A stretch of 42,181 nucleotides of DNA, taken from an uncultured Ruminococcus sp. Lineage in GTDB: Bacteria > Bacillota > Clostridia > Lachnospirales > Lachnospiraceae. The stretch is taken from positions 1 to 42,181 of the forward strand of contig FMEL01000022.1 of the NCBI GenBank assembly GCA_900066355.1, given 5' to 3'. Shown piece after piece: positions 9,035 through 17,373 of this stretch. The position numbers were made by a program, and so were the translations under genes. The notes beneath the pieces are model-generated. The model made no database searches. It was not told the origin of the DNA and worked only from the letters and a program-made list of their open reading frames with translations. The stretch's first letter is position 1; the number at the start of each line of letters is the position of its first letter.

Positions 9035-9070
9035 AAAGCGTGCTGTACATAAAACCGTACAGCACGCTTT
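9035..9070. terminator. Strong bidirectional terminator between UPF0303 gene and araD
   Basis: AAAGCGTGCTGTAC (9035-9048) pairs perfectly with GTACAGCACGCTTT (9057-9070), 14 base pairs with an 8-base loop and flanking T/A tracts. It serves both the plus-strand gene and the end of the minus-strand sugar operon. Confidence 0.92.
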
Positions 9071-9087
9071 GTATTTTTTATCGGATT

Positions 9088-9783
9088 TTATTTCTTAATC
9101 TGTCCATAATAAGCATTTGCTCCGTGTTTTCTGTAGTAATGCTTATCCTGAAGTTCCTGTGGTGCCGGTCTTACCTGCGAATTGATCAGTTCACAGCGGC
9201 ATGCCATCTTTGCCACTTCTTCCAGAACAACTGCATTATGAACAGCTTCATGTGCATCTTTTCCCCATGTAAATGGTCCGTGATTTTTGCACAGTACTGC
9301 CGGAACAGCTTTATAATCGCTGTTTTTGAAATGTTCTGCGATCAACACGCCCGTATTTTTTTCGTATGCCTCTTCGATCTCATCTTTTGTCAGATTACGT
9401 ACGCACGGAACCTCTCCATAGATATAGTCTGCATGAGTCGTTCCATAGCACGGAATGGATCTTCCTGCCTGTGCCCAGCTTGTTGCCCACTCAGAATGTG
9501 TATGTACGATTCCCCCGATATCTGGAAATTCATTGTACAGAACCACATGTGTCGGGGTATCCGAAGACGGATTGTATTCACCCTCTACTTTATTTCCCTG
9601 AAGATCCACAACAACCATATCTTCCGGTCTTAATTTGTCATACTCTACTCCACTCGGTTTAATAACAAAAAGTCCTTTTTCACGGTCAATACCGCTGACA
9701 TTTCCCCATGTAAATGTGACCAGTCCGTATTTCGGCAGATCCATATTTGCTCTGTATACTTCTTCTTTTAATTTCTCTAACAT
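9088..9783 (-). CDS. araD: L-ribulose-5-phosphate 4-epimerase
   Basis: The enzyme interconverts L-ribulose 5-phosphate and D-xylulose 5-phosphate, feeding the pentose phosphate pathway. The 231 residues match the AraD/UlaF family: TFTWGNVSGIDREKGLFVIK (substrate binding), PSSDTPTHVVLY (metal-near Asp), GIVHTHSEWATSWA (two metal-binding His), CKNHGPFTWG (third His), and the C-terminal DKHYYRKHGANAYYGQ. It is the last gene of the sugar operon, 25 bases after the UlaE-type gene. UlaF is an equally good name; the neighbours suggest an L-xylulose 5-phosphate route rather than L-arabinose. Confidence 0.95.
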   Translation of the reverse strand: MLEKLKEEVYRANMDLPKYGLVTFTWGNVSGIDREKGLFVIKPSGVEYDKLRPEDMVVVDLQGNKVEGEYNPSSDTPTHVVLYNEFPDIGGIVHTHSEWATSWAQAGRSIPCYGTTHADYIYGEVPCVRNLTKDEIEEAYEKNTGVLIAEHFKNSDYKAVPAVLCKNHGPFTWGKDAHEAVHNAVVLEEVAKMACRCELINSQVRPAPQELQDKHYYRKHGANAYYGQIKK

Positions 9784-9808
9784 TTCGTTCTCCTTTTTAA
9801 TACGTAAT

Positions 9809-10651
9809 TTAATTCATTTTCTCCAGAATCGGTTTTGCCATTCCCGCTGCAGAATTAAGATCTGCTTTCCAGTTTTCGTTTCCGGTGTACCAGAATTCTG
9901 TGACAAACCTGCGTACTCCCAAGTCCCACGCTTTGCTGATTGCCGCTTCAAAATCTACATGACCTGTACCATACGGCACTTCCCGGAATCTTCCCGGAAG
10001 TGTTTCTTTCAAATGTAATGAAGTAAGATTTCCTCTTCCCAGTTCCATATCCTCCAGCACATCTGACTGATATGTAACAGCTGCATTTGTCAGATTTCCA
10101 ATATCCGGATATATTTTCAGATAATTGGAATTACATAAAGTAACATATTTCATAGCCTTTTCAACAGTATTCATAAACTCATTTTCCATTGTTTCAAGGC
10201 CCAGTTGAATTCCAGCCTTCTCCGCCAGTTCTGATGCTTTTTTCAGGTTTTTGAGAAATCTCTTCTTTGTTTCTAAAGTTGACGGCTCATAATACACATC
10301 ATAACCCGGTATCATGACTACTCTGATTCCCAAATCATCTGCAAGCCGAAGTGATTTCTCAAGGATTTCCATTCCACGCTTACAGTATTCTTCCTTGTCA
10401 TTTCCAAGAGAATATTTTGTAAGCGCACTTACACACATCGTTCGGATCGGCATTCCGACTTCATACATGGCTTTGATAATCTCGAAACGATCTTCTTTTG
10501 TCATATCCAGACGTGCGATTTTTTCTTCGGTCGCGTCAATACTAATTTCTACAAAATCATATCCGGCCTCTTTTGCAGCCTCCAGTTTCTCTTTCCAGTC
10601 CAGAGTTCCCGGCATTGCTTTCTCATATAACCCCAGTGAATATTTTTTCAT
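9809..10651 (-). CDS. ulaE: L-xylulose/L-ribulose 5-phosphate 3-epimerase (UlaE/SgbU type)
   Basis: The enzyme converts L-xylulose 5-phosphate to L-ribulose 5-phosphate. It is a 280-residue TIM-barrel of the AP-endonuclease-2 superfamily. Metal ligands expected for UlaE are visible: Glu in QLGLETMENEF, Asp in KIYPDIGNLTN, His in TSLHLKETLPGRF and Glu in VTEFWYTGNENW. The start at 10651 (MKKYSLGLYEKAMPG) has AGAGGG 6 bases upstream and leaves 11 bases to the preceding stop; a longer reading from 10693 would overlap the neighbour. It lies between the oxidoreductase and araD and supplies AraD with substrate. Confidence 0.92.
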   Translation of the reverse strand: MKKYSLGLYEKAMPGTLDWKEKLEAAKEAGYDFVEISIDATEEKIARLDMTKEDRFEIIKAMYEVGMPIRTMCVSALTKYSLGNDKEEYCKRGMEILEKSLRLADDLGIRVVMIPGYDVYYEPSTLETKKRFLKNLKKASELAEKAGIQLGLETMENEFMNTVEKAMKYVTLCNSNYLKIYPDIGNLTNAAVTYQSDVLEDMELGRGNLTSLHLKETLPGRFREVPYGTGHVDFEAAISKAWDLGVRRFVTEFWYTGNENWKADLNSAAGMAKPILEKMN

Positions 10652-10662
10652 CTTTTTCCCTC

Positions 10663-11634
10663 TTATTTCATGATCGGAATTTCGTATCCCCATGACCTAC
10701 GCATTTCATCCATGATTTCCATCACACGTATTGTTTCTCTGTGAGGCATCTCCGGACATTCCAGTCTGCCCTCTTCAATTGCTTTGCAGCATGCTTCCAC
10801 TTCGTATTCATATCCTGTGATCTGTTTCGGCGGAGTGCATGACAGCACTTTTTCATACTGGTCGTTGAATACTTTGATTTCTTCCGGATTATTGATATTT
10901 GTGATCTCAATATAACCTTTTGTTCCAAAGATCGTACCCTGACGGTTCTGTACTGCATGAACATTGCACTGCATGGATGCTGTTTTTCCGCCGGCAAAAG
11001 TCATATTGATGTTGTCAATCATATCGACACCATTTTTAAAAACAGCTTCTGACTGTACATGCTCCAGATCTTCACCGAAAATCATACTTGCAAAGTTTAC
11101 CAGATAAACCCCTACATCAAGCAGGGCCCCGCCTGCCAACTGCGGATCCCAGATTCGTTTTACTTCGCTGAGTTCATATCCCAGATTTGCAGTCAGAGAG
11201 GTAACTTCTCCTATAGTTCCGTCAGCAATAAGCTTGTTAATCATATTTCTTGAAGGCATATATCTTGTCCAGATAGCTTCTGTAAGCAGAAGTTTCTTTT
11301 CCTCTGCCAGTTTCAGGATTTCTTTTGCCTGCTCAGCATTTACAGTAAACGCCTTTTCGCAGAGTACATGTTTGCCTGCTTCCAGACACATTTTTGCGCA
11401 TTTATAATGGTGTGAATGTGGTGTTGCAATATAAACAAGCTGTACTTCAGGATCTTTTAGCATTTCTTCATAAGAACCATAAAATTTTGTAAATCCATAT
11501 TTCTTAGCAAATGCTGCTGCTCTTTCTGTATCTCTGGCTGCAATGGCATATGCCTTTACATCGTTCATTTTTGTAATGGTATCCGCCATTTTATTTGCGA
11601 TAGAACCAGCTCCCATGATTGCCATTTTTAACAT
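10663..11634 (-). CDS. Gfo/Idh/MocA-family NAD(P)-dependent oxidoreductase
   Basis: The 323-residue protein has an N-terminal Rossmann fold (GAGSIANKMADTITKM) and the family EKP-like motif as HVLCEKAFTVNAEQAKEIL, with Ala in place of Pro. The second domain contains AGGALLDVGVYLVNFASMIFG; the His usual in this motif is a Tyr, as in the dihydrodiol-dehydrogenase-like branch. It probably oxidises or reduces a sugar or polyol related to the operon substrate, but its substrate cannot be read from sequence. The neighbours lie 18 bases upstream and 11 bases downstream. Confidence 0.9.
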   Translation of the reverse strand: MLKMAIMGAGSIANKMADTITKMNDVKAYAIAARDTERAAAFAKKYGFTKFYGSYEEMLKDPEVQLVYIATPHSHHYKCAKMCLEAGKHVLCEKAFTVNAEQAKEILKLAEEKKLLLTEAIWTRYMPSRNMINKLIADGTIGEVTSLTANLGYELSEVKRIWDPQLAGGALLDVGVYLVNFASMIFGEDLEHVQSEAVFKNGVDMIDNINMTFAGGKTASMQCNVHAVQNRQGTIFGTKGYIEITNINNPEEIKVFNDQYEKVLSCTPPKQITGYEYEVEACCKAIEEGRLECPEMPHRETIRVMEIMDEMRRSWGYEIPIMK

Positions 11635-11652
11635 AATCTGTCCCTCCTGTTG

Positions 11653-13167
11653 TTAGTTTTTGAAACGTTTCCATGCGCTGCTCAGTCCGTCGATCACTGC
11701 ACGGTATGTTGCATATTTTTCTTCATAGATTTCTTTGTATTCCGGTCTCGGATAAATGGTTTTTGTAATCTTCACAGTCTTTTCGATTGCTTCTCTGTAA
11801 TCTTTGTAAACACCGGCTGCAATACCTGCCGCCATCGCAGCCCCCTGTGCACCAAGTTCTTTGTCACCGACTACATCTATCGGTATCTGGAGTGTATCCG
11901 CAAAAATCTGTACCCATACATCAGAATTTGCCGCACCACCGGAGAGTCTTATGCTCTTTGGAACGCCACGGTTTCGGAGCAGTTTCTTCACATGAGTCAT
12001 GTGTGAGAAAACAATTCCCTCATAAACTGCACGCAGCATATGTTTTTTAGAATGATAAGCAGTGAGACCCACAAAAGTTCCCTTTGCAAGCGGATCTTCA
12101 TTGGAACCGTTCAGAAACGGAAGGAAAATCACATTACTGTCCTGTGGCTCGATGGATGCTACCCATTCATTTGTAATGTCATAAACAGATCCTCCGTTTT
12201 CTTTTGCTTCTTTCTTTTCATAGCTCATCAGGTTTTTAATAAACCATTCCATGTTTCCTGCGGAAGTCGGGCTGCTCTCCTCAATGAGAAAATATCCCGG
12301 CATACAGAACATGGAATTTAATGCTACCGTACCGTTTAATACAGGTTCCTTTCGGATAAATTCATTGATACTCCATGTACCGGCGATCATACACATATCC
12401 TCTTCACCGCAAAGTCCGGATGCAATACCGCAGGCATTCACATCAAACATTCCCGCTGCGACCGGTGTTCCCTCTGGAAGCAGAGTCTTTTCACTTGCTT
12501 CTTTTGTAACATATCCGCATATGTCAGCAGAATATTTCAGCGGTGGCAGTTTGTCATAGCAATCTTCCAGTCCATACAGTGCCATCAGTTCCCGGTCGTG
12601 CTGTTTCGTAACCATGTTGACCAGATTTCCGCCAGAGCAGTCTGTATATTCGCTGTATGCTTCTCCGGTGAGGCAGAAACGGATATAATCTTTTACCGCA
12701 AAAATATATTTTGTTTTTTCCAGAATTTCCGGTTTGTTATCCCTGAACCAAGCCAGCAGGCTCACCGGCTGCACAGCCAGAATTTCCTGAAATGTTTTTT
12801 CATAAACTTTTTTATTTGTACCATCTGCATACCATTTTTCCACCTGCTCCCAGGCTCTTGTATCAGTTGACATAATTCCGTTATAGGATGGTTTTCCATC
12901 ATAGCCAACCATATAAAGGCCTTTTCCTGCTCCGGAAAAAGAAATTCCTACGATTTCTTTCGAATCGATTCCGCTTTTCTCAATTGCATTTTTGATTGCC
13001 TGTGCGTTCACGTCCCAGAGATCATCCAGATTTTTTTCTGTGTAACCCGGTTTTGGTGTAAGTGTCTCTGTCGGAACACTTGCCACTGAAATCTGTTCAC
13101 CATTTTCATCAAAAATCGCTGCTTTTGAAAATGTTCCGCCATTATCAATTCCCAGTAAATACTTCAT
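11653..13167 (-). CDS. lyxK: FGGY-family carbohydrate kinase, L-xylulokinase-like
   Basis: The kinase phosphorylates a ketopentose, probably L-xylulose at O5. It resembles E. coli LyxK along its length: GIDNGGTFSKAAIFDENG (phosphate-binding first motif), GISFSGAGKGLYMVGYDGKP, QPVSLLAWFRDNKPE, GMFDVNACGIASGL, SSPTSAGNMEWF, FLPFLNGSNEDPLAKGTFVG, YEGIVFSHMTHVKKLLRNRG and RLSGGAANSDVWVQIFAD. I place the start at 13167 (MKYLLGIDNGG), 6 bases after AGGAGG, giving 504 residues. It lies upstream of the oxidoreductase, epimerase and AraD genes, so the L-xylulose to D-xylulose 5-phosphate steps are contiguous. Another ketose substrate such as L-ribulose cannot be excluded. Confidence 0.88.
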   Translation of the reverse strand: MKYLLGIDNGGTFSKAAIFDENGEQISVASVPTETLTPKPGYTEKNLDDLWDVNAQAIKNAIEKSGIDSKEIVGISFSGAGKGLYMVGYDGKPSYNGIMSTDTRAWEQVEKWYADGTNKKVYEKTFQEILAVQPVSLLAWFRDNKPEILEKTKYIFAVKDYIRFCLTGEAYSEYTDCSGGNLVNMVTKQHDRELMALYGLEDCYDKLPPLKYSADICGYVTKEASEKTLLPEGTPVAAGMFDVNACGIASGLCGEEDMCMIAGTWSINEFIRKEPVLNGTVALNSMFCMPGYFLIEESSPTSAGNMEWFIKNLMSYEKKEAKENGGSVYDITNEWVASIEPQDSNVIFLPFLNGSNEDPLAKGTFVGLTAYHSKKHMLRAVYEGIVFSHMTHVKKLLRNRGVPKSIRLSGGAANSDVWVQIFADTLQIPIDVVGDKELGAQGAAMAAGIAAGVYKDYREAIEKTVKITKTIYPRPEYKEIYEEKYATYRAVIDGLSSAWKRFKN

Positions 13168-13184
13168 ATCCATCCTCCTATATA

Positions 13185-13225
13185 CAAAAACAGCCCAGGA
13201 CACACCAATTTCCGGTATCCTGGGC
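13185..13225 (-). terminator. Intra-operon terminator-like hairpin before lyxK
   Basis: On the minus strand GCCCAGGA...TCCTGGGC (13193-13225) is followed by TGTTTTTG. It lies in the 113-base gap between isomerase B and lyxK. It could be a partial terminator that lowers expression of the catabolic genes relative to the upstream transport genes, or a processing site. Confidence 0.6.
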
Positions 13226-13280
13226 AAATTTTCACAAAGATATTCCCGTTTTATTCAGGCTTACCTTCTCACAGCATTTC

Positions 13281-14585
13281 TTAGTTTTCAGGTACTTCCT
13301 GCGGTACACCCGGGCAGTTCGGTCCAAAATGTTTCAGAACTACGAGCGGTTCTACCTTGCTGGTATTTGTAATTGTGATTCCTTTTACAGATGCCTGCTC
13401 TGATACGAAGAATTCATCAGAGCTCTGCTGGCCAAAGTGAAGTAATGTCGGGGCCTCAGCATCATAAACACCAAATTTTCCATGCCCCTGAACGAAGATA
13501 CAGCCATATGCAGCGCCGTCTTTAATTGTTACAGTCTGTCCCGGATATACGGTCAGCTCTTTTGCTGCAATGTATGGATTTGCGTATGTAATCCATTTCT
13601 GTACATACTGTTCTGTTTCTGTCTCTACGATTGGTCTGCGGAAGTAGTGTTTTCTGTAGTGAGGATCCACGTTCTTATCCCAGTCAAGAAGTTTGAATAC
13701 ATCTTCAATATCTTTCTTGTCTTCCGGAAGCTCCTCATCCAGCATTTCCGGAGGATAAACTTCACCAGATACAATGTTTTCATATACGGAGTTTACATCG
13801 GAGTTCCACTGTGGCTCATATGTCAGTACAGATGCCGGTGCATGGATAACGCCCGCCGGTGTATACCAGCCGGTTCCAAGCTCTACTCTGTAAGCTCTGG
13901 AAAGTTCTGTAATTCGTGTATCATCATCTGCAAAATGACGGATTCTGTCTTTAATCTCTTCCGGATCAACATCCGGGTCAAATCCGAAATATGTGTAGTT
14001 TGCTTCACCAAAATAGTTATTTAACTGTTTCGGGAAATAATAGTTTTCCGGTTTTCCGAGTTTGCCTACTCTTGCAGCATCTTCAAATCCCAGATGCAGA
14101 TGATGGAACAGTGGATTTTCATTATCAAAGAATTTGGAATACATCGGCCATCCGTTGTATTTTTCCATTAATTCTTTACCAACAATCTCTTCTCCAAGTA
14201 CTTTTACAGCGTTTCTCAGAGAAAATTTTTCGTCACTGTCATAATCTACACAAACATATGCCATACCTTCATCGGCTTTTGCAGTCTCACCATTCTGTGC
14301 TGCAATTGTTGATGCAAACCATCTCTCAGTGATGGAACCTCGTGCCATACCAAATGCAAAATAATCATCCGGATGAAGTTTTAATCTGTGACCTGCTTTA
14401 CCAAATCTTCTCGGTACGAATGCAGGAAACAGGCGGAAAACGCCTTCTCCTTTTTTAAATGTGGAGCGAATAACTGCTTCATCTTCTGTTGCATCTTTTA
14501 CTACAAGATTTCCTGTTTTTTTGGCTTCTTCAAGCTTTGCATCCAGTGCATCGCCGGCTTTTTTGATCAGATCTTTTTCTGTCAT
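13281..14585 (-). CDS. PMI-like cupin sugar isomerase B (paralogue of 19856-21070)
   Basis: The 434-residue protein resembles the type I phosphomannose isomerase/cupin superfamily. A first metal-site region reads PLFHHLHLGFEDAARVGKLG followed by KPENYYF, like the QxH...GKxE segment of PMI. A second reads GWYTPAGVIHAPASVLTYEP, like the PMI VPAGTIHA motif that supplies a histidine ligand. DWDKNVDPHYRKHYF and a C-terminal cupin (TVTIKDGAAYGCIFVQGHG) follow. The same landmarks occur in the first gene of the operon. The likely role is aldose-ketose isomerisation feeding the LyxK-type kinase; the exact sugar is unknown. GGAGAAAAATC precedes the ATG, 19 bases after the DUF4432 gene. Confidence 0.75.
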   Translation of the reverse strand: MTEKDLIKKAGDALDAKLEEAKKTGNLVVKDATEDEAVIRSTFKKGEGVFRLFPAFVPRRFGKAGHRLKLHPDDYFAFGMARGSITERWFASTIAAQNGETAKADEGMAYVCVDYDSDEKFSLRNAVKVLGEEIVGKELMEKYNGWPMYSKFFDNENPLFHHLHLGFEDAARVGKLGKPENYYFPKQLNNYFGEANYTYFGFDPDVDPEEIKDRIRHFADDDTRITELSRAYRVELGTGWYTPAGVIHAPASVLTYEPQWNSDVNSVYENIVSGEVYPPEMLDEELPEDKKDIEDVFKLLDWDKNVDPHYRKHYFRRPIVETETEQYVQKWITYANPYIAAKELTVYPGQTVTIKDGAAYGCIFVQGHGKFGVYDAEAPTLLHFGQQSSDEFFVSEQASVKGITITNTSKVEPLVVLKHFGPNCPGVPQEVPEN

Positions 14586-14604
14586 GATTTTTCTCCTTTT
14601 ACTC

Positions 14605-15639
14605 TTAAAGATTTTTTACAGCTTCGAACTCTTCTCTTCCCTTTAAAATTTGAAAGGTCAGATTGTATTCTTTTACTTCTCCTGGCTCGAGGTATTTCAT
14701 TGAGCCGTTATTTACCGCATCTTCGATTCCATCAATCGTAGAGTTTGCAGGTTCCAGACCCATAACATAGTCTCCTGCTCCCATCATCTTCCACTGAACA
14801 AGGTGATCCAGAGTACTTAAGTCGATTTCGATTGCAATACCCAGATCAAGTTCCGGATTGAATATGGCAACTTTTGAATGATTGTTTTCATCCGGTTTCA
14901 GTTTGTGATAATAACACATCTCCTCATAATCCGGATCTGCCGCTTCAGGATACATCCAGTCTGCAATGCCTTCCTGCGCATGTTCATCTCTTGCCTTTGT
15001 TTCCAGTGCCGGTATATATACTTCGCTGTCCGGTGTAAGGATCGGATAACCGATATTACAGTGATAAAGAATCATCTGGCGGACTTTTTTGAATCCTTCA
15101 TTTTTTACCTTATCTCTGACTGTGATTTTTCTGTCTTTGTAATAGCAGCGGATTTCACGGTTCAGTGACATCTTGTCTCCGAAAATAATCGCATCACGAA
15201 CGGTTCCTCTGATCACTGCACATGGTGTTTCGCCACTTTCGTCGATCACATAACTGACATTTTCTGCCGGTGTATGTGAAAGATTTCCATGAAGTCCATA
15301 AGAAGTTCCCTCATACTCGCATGGGGCACCTGCAACTTTTAATCCACACGTGGTCATGAATCCCGCGGTAAAGCTTTTGAGGAATCCAAGTCCCTTGTCA
15401 TCAAAATATTCCGGTGCAACCACACCACATGGTGAAATAAATCCAATGTTTTCTCCGCAGAAATCAAGATACGGAATATCCATTCCTCTGCTTATATTTA
15501 CATCAAAATGCATACCCGAACGATTCTGAACATCCACCATTTCCACACCGGATGCCTTTCCATCTTCCATACGGATCTTCTTTACTTTCATCAGCTGATC
15601 CTTATGTCCGATGTACTTTTTCTCTTCCTGATAATTCAT
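14605..15639 (-). CDS. DUF4432-family, aldose 1-epimerase-like protein
   Basis: The 344-residue protein resembles the DUF4432 branch of the galactose-mutarotase superfamily of beta-sandwich proteins. Visible landmarks are DVNISRGMDIPYLDFCGENI, GLHGNLSHTPAE (His-rich active-site loop), REIRCYYKDRKITVRDKVKN and LYHCNIGYPILTPDSEVYIP, and near the end MGLEPANSTIDG. It may interconvert sugar anomers or act on a related step. It begins 3 bases after the FucU-like gene, so the two are tightly coupled in translation. Having two mutarotase-like proteins in one operon is notable. Confidence 0.82.
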   Translation of the reverse strand: MNYQEEKKYIGHKDQLMKVKKIRMEDGKASGVEMVDVQNRSGMHFDVNISRGMDIPYLDFCGENIGFISPCGVVAPEYFDDKGLGFLKSFTAGFMTTCGLKVAGAPCEYEGTSYGLHGNLSHTPAENVSYVIDESGETPCAVIRGTVRDAIIFGDKMSLNREIRCYYKDRKITVRDKVKNEGFKKVRQMILYHCNIGYPILTPDSEVYIPALETKARDEHAQEGIADWMYPEAADPDYEEMCYYHKLKPDENNHSKVAIFNPELDLGIAIEIDLSTLDHLVQWKMMGAGDYVMGLEPANSTIDGIEDAVNNGSMKYLEPGEVKEYNLTFQILKGREEFEAVKNL

Positions 15640-15642
15640 TTT

Positions 15643-16071
15643 TCAGCAAACCCCTTTCTGAAGGATTATGTTTCCATAACGGGATTCGTCTCCTGTCTGA
15701 ACGATCACAAATGCATCTTCTGCTGTTTTGTAAAACGGAAGACGATCTATAAATTCAAAATCATGGAATGCATCATCTTTGTCATATTTGTTTAAAAGTT
15801 CTCTGTATGTTTCCCAAATCTCCGGAACCGGCTCTGTCGGAAGGTTTCTCATAAGTCTCACCGGGTTGTCGATAAAGTTGTCCAGCGGAAACAGCTGCAG
15901 TATTGCTTCCAGAAGCTCTGGAATCATAATGCCGTCCATACGGATCATTTTTTTTGCATGTGCGGTTCCGGGGAAATTAGCATCTGCCAGAATCAATACA
16001 TCGGAATGTCCCATTTCCATCATTGTCTTTACCAGTTCCGGAGGTAAAATTTTTGGTATATTTCTCAGCAT
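15643..16071 (-). CDS. fucU: RbsD/FucU-family sugar mutarotase
   Basis: The 142-residue protein belongs to the RbsD/FucU family, which interconverts sugar anomers. The conserved N-terminal part reads PPELVKTMMEMGHSDVLILA, with the catalytic His and Asp of the family, followed by DANFPG. The tail VQTGDESRYGNIILQKGVC matches the end of FucU-type proteins. I chose the start at 16071 (MLRNIPKIL) with AGAAAGGA about 8 bases upstream, rather than 16128. It follows the sugar-binding protein gene after a hairpin and precedes the DUF4432 gene by 3 bases. FucU-like is a family call; L-fucose as substrate is unlikely here. Confidence 0.9.
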   Translation of the reverse strand: MLRNIPKILPPELVKTMMEMGHSDVLILADANFPGTAHAKKMIRMDGIMIPELLEAILQLFPLDNFIDNPVRLMRNLPTEPVPEIWETYRELLNKYDKDDAFHDFEFIDRLPFYKTAEDAFVIVQTGDESRYGNIILQKGVC

Positions 16072-16111
16072 TTTGTGTTTCCTTTCTAATTTTTTCTCTG
16101 TTTTTGGGCGC

Positions 16112-16151
16112 AAAAAGCACCGCTGCAAAGTCCATTCTTTGCCAGCGGTGC
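16112..16151 (-). terminator. Hairpin after the sugar-binding-protein gene
   Basis: On the minus strand GCACCGCTGGCAAAG (16151-16137) pairs with CTTTGCAGCGGTGC (16130-16117) with one bulge, followed by TTTTT. A hairpin at this place commonly stabilises the abundant binding-protein message and reduces read-through into the downstream catabolic genes. Confidence 0.78.
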
Positions 16152-16218
16152 CTTGCGTTACTATCTAGGTCTCATTTTGTTTTATAAATTCATATTGTCA
16201 GCTTCTCTGAATCAAAAA

Positions 16219-17280
16219 TTATTTTGTTTCTTCTTCAGTTGTATCTTCTGCTGCTGTATCATCCGCTGCTTCGTCTGTTTTCTCTTCAGTTGTATCTTCT
16301 GCTGCTGCGTCATCACCGGAGATAGCATCTACACCACCTTCAAGGTATGCATCTACGTTGTCTTTTGTGATCGGGCGGAATGGAATTCTTGTATCAGGCT
16401 CAACTTCTTCGCCTTTAGCTGCTGCAACTGCAACATCAACACCAACACGTCCCTGTCCTGCGGAGTCCTGAAGAACAGATACACCATAGGAACCATCTTT
16501 AACTGCTGCTACTGCATCATCAAGACCATCTACACCACCGATGATGATGTCGTCTCTGCCTGCTGCCTGTGCTGCTGAAAGAGCACCCATACCCATATCA
16601 TCGTTCTCGCAGATGATAGCTTTCAGATCATCACCATAAGTTGTGATCCAGTCTTCTGCAAGTGCCATAGCTTCATCACGTTTCCAGTTAGCTGTCTGAG
16701 TAGCTACTACATCGAAATAGTCAAGCATTCCGACTTCTTCGAATCCTGCCATACGTCCAACCTGTCCTGACTGTCCCATAGGTCCTTCAATGATCGCTAC
16801 TTTGGATCCTTTTTCAAGTCCGGATTCTTCCATGAACCATTTACCGAGAAGTTCACCGGATTCCTGATCTGTACAACCTACAAATGCTGTGTAATTCTTA
16901 TCACCGATGTCACCATTGTCAACGATGATCGGAACACCTGCGTCATTTGCCATGGAAACAACAGGAGCACTTCCTTCTACACTCTGTGGAATTACAACAA
17001 GAGCATCTACTCCTGCTGCCAGAAGAGTTTCGCAGTCACTGATCTGTTTATTTACATCGCCGCCTGCATCATACATAAGAAGCTCTACGCCAAGTTCTTT
17101 TGCCTCTGCCTCAGCTGCATCTGCAATAGCTGCTACGAATGTGTCAGAGTTGTCTTTTGATGAGAAACCGATCTTGATATCAGCATTGTCCTTCTCTGCT
17201 GCTGATACTGATACATTAAATGCACCCATTGTTGCGATCATAGAAACTGCAAGTAACCCACCCAAAACTTTTTTCTTCAT
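16219..17280 (-). CDS. Sugar ABC transporter substrate-binding protein with acidic repeat tail
   Basis: This is a periplasmic-binding-protein type 1 sugar receptor (RbsB-like), 353 residues. The signal peptide reads MKKKVLGGLLAVSMIATMGA with a probable cleavage after VSVSA; there is no lipobox cysteine. Family landmarks are KQISDCETLLAAGVDALVVI, GVPIIVDNGDIG, KAIICENDDMGMGALSAAQA and IIIGGVDGLDDAVAAV. After the normal end of the fold (about residue 320) comes an acidic Thr/Glu/Asp/Ala tail with two AAEDTTEE units. It sits between the permease and mutarotase genes and would deliver the sugar to the downstream transporter. How an unanchored receptor stays at a Gram-positive surface is unclear. 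Confidence 0.92.
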   Translation of the reverse strand: MKKKVLGGLLAVSMIATMGAFNVSVSAAEKDNADIKIGFSSKDNSDTFVAAIADAAEAEAKELGVELLMYDAGGDVNKQISDCETLLAAGVDALVVIPQSVEGSAPVVSMANDAGVPIIVDNGDIGDKNYTAFVGCTDQESGELLGKWFMEESGLEKGSKVAIIEGPMGQSGQVGRMAGFEEVGMLDYFDVVATQTANWKRDEAMALAEDWITTYGDDLKAIICENDDMGMGALSAAQAAGRDDIIIGGVDGLDDAVAAVKDGSYGVSVLQDSAGQGRVGVDVAVAAAKGEEVEPDTRIPFRPITKDNVDAYLEGGVDAISGDDAAAEDTTEEKTDEAADDTAAEDTTEEETK

Positions 17281-17313
17281 ATTTGCTTCCTCCTTAAAAG
17301 AAAATGTTATATT

Positions 17314-17336
17314 TTTAATATCACTGTGATATTAAA
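17314..17336. repeat. Perfect palindrome upstream of the binding-protein gene
   Basis: TTTAATATCAC and GTGATATTAAA flank a single T (11-base arms) in the gap between permease and binding-protein genes. It may be an mRNA-stabilising hairpin or a regulator site; there is no adjacent promoter I can identify. Confidence 0.6.
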
Positions 17337-17373
17337 TTCCCCATTATTCAGTTTTTATTTTTGTAGTGCTTAA

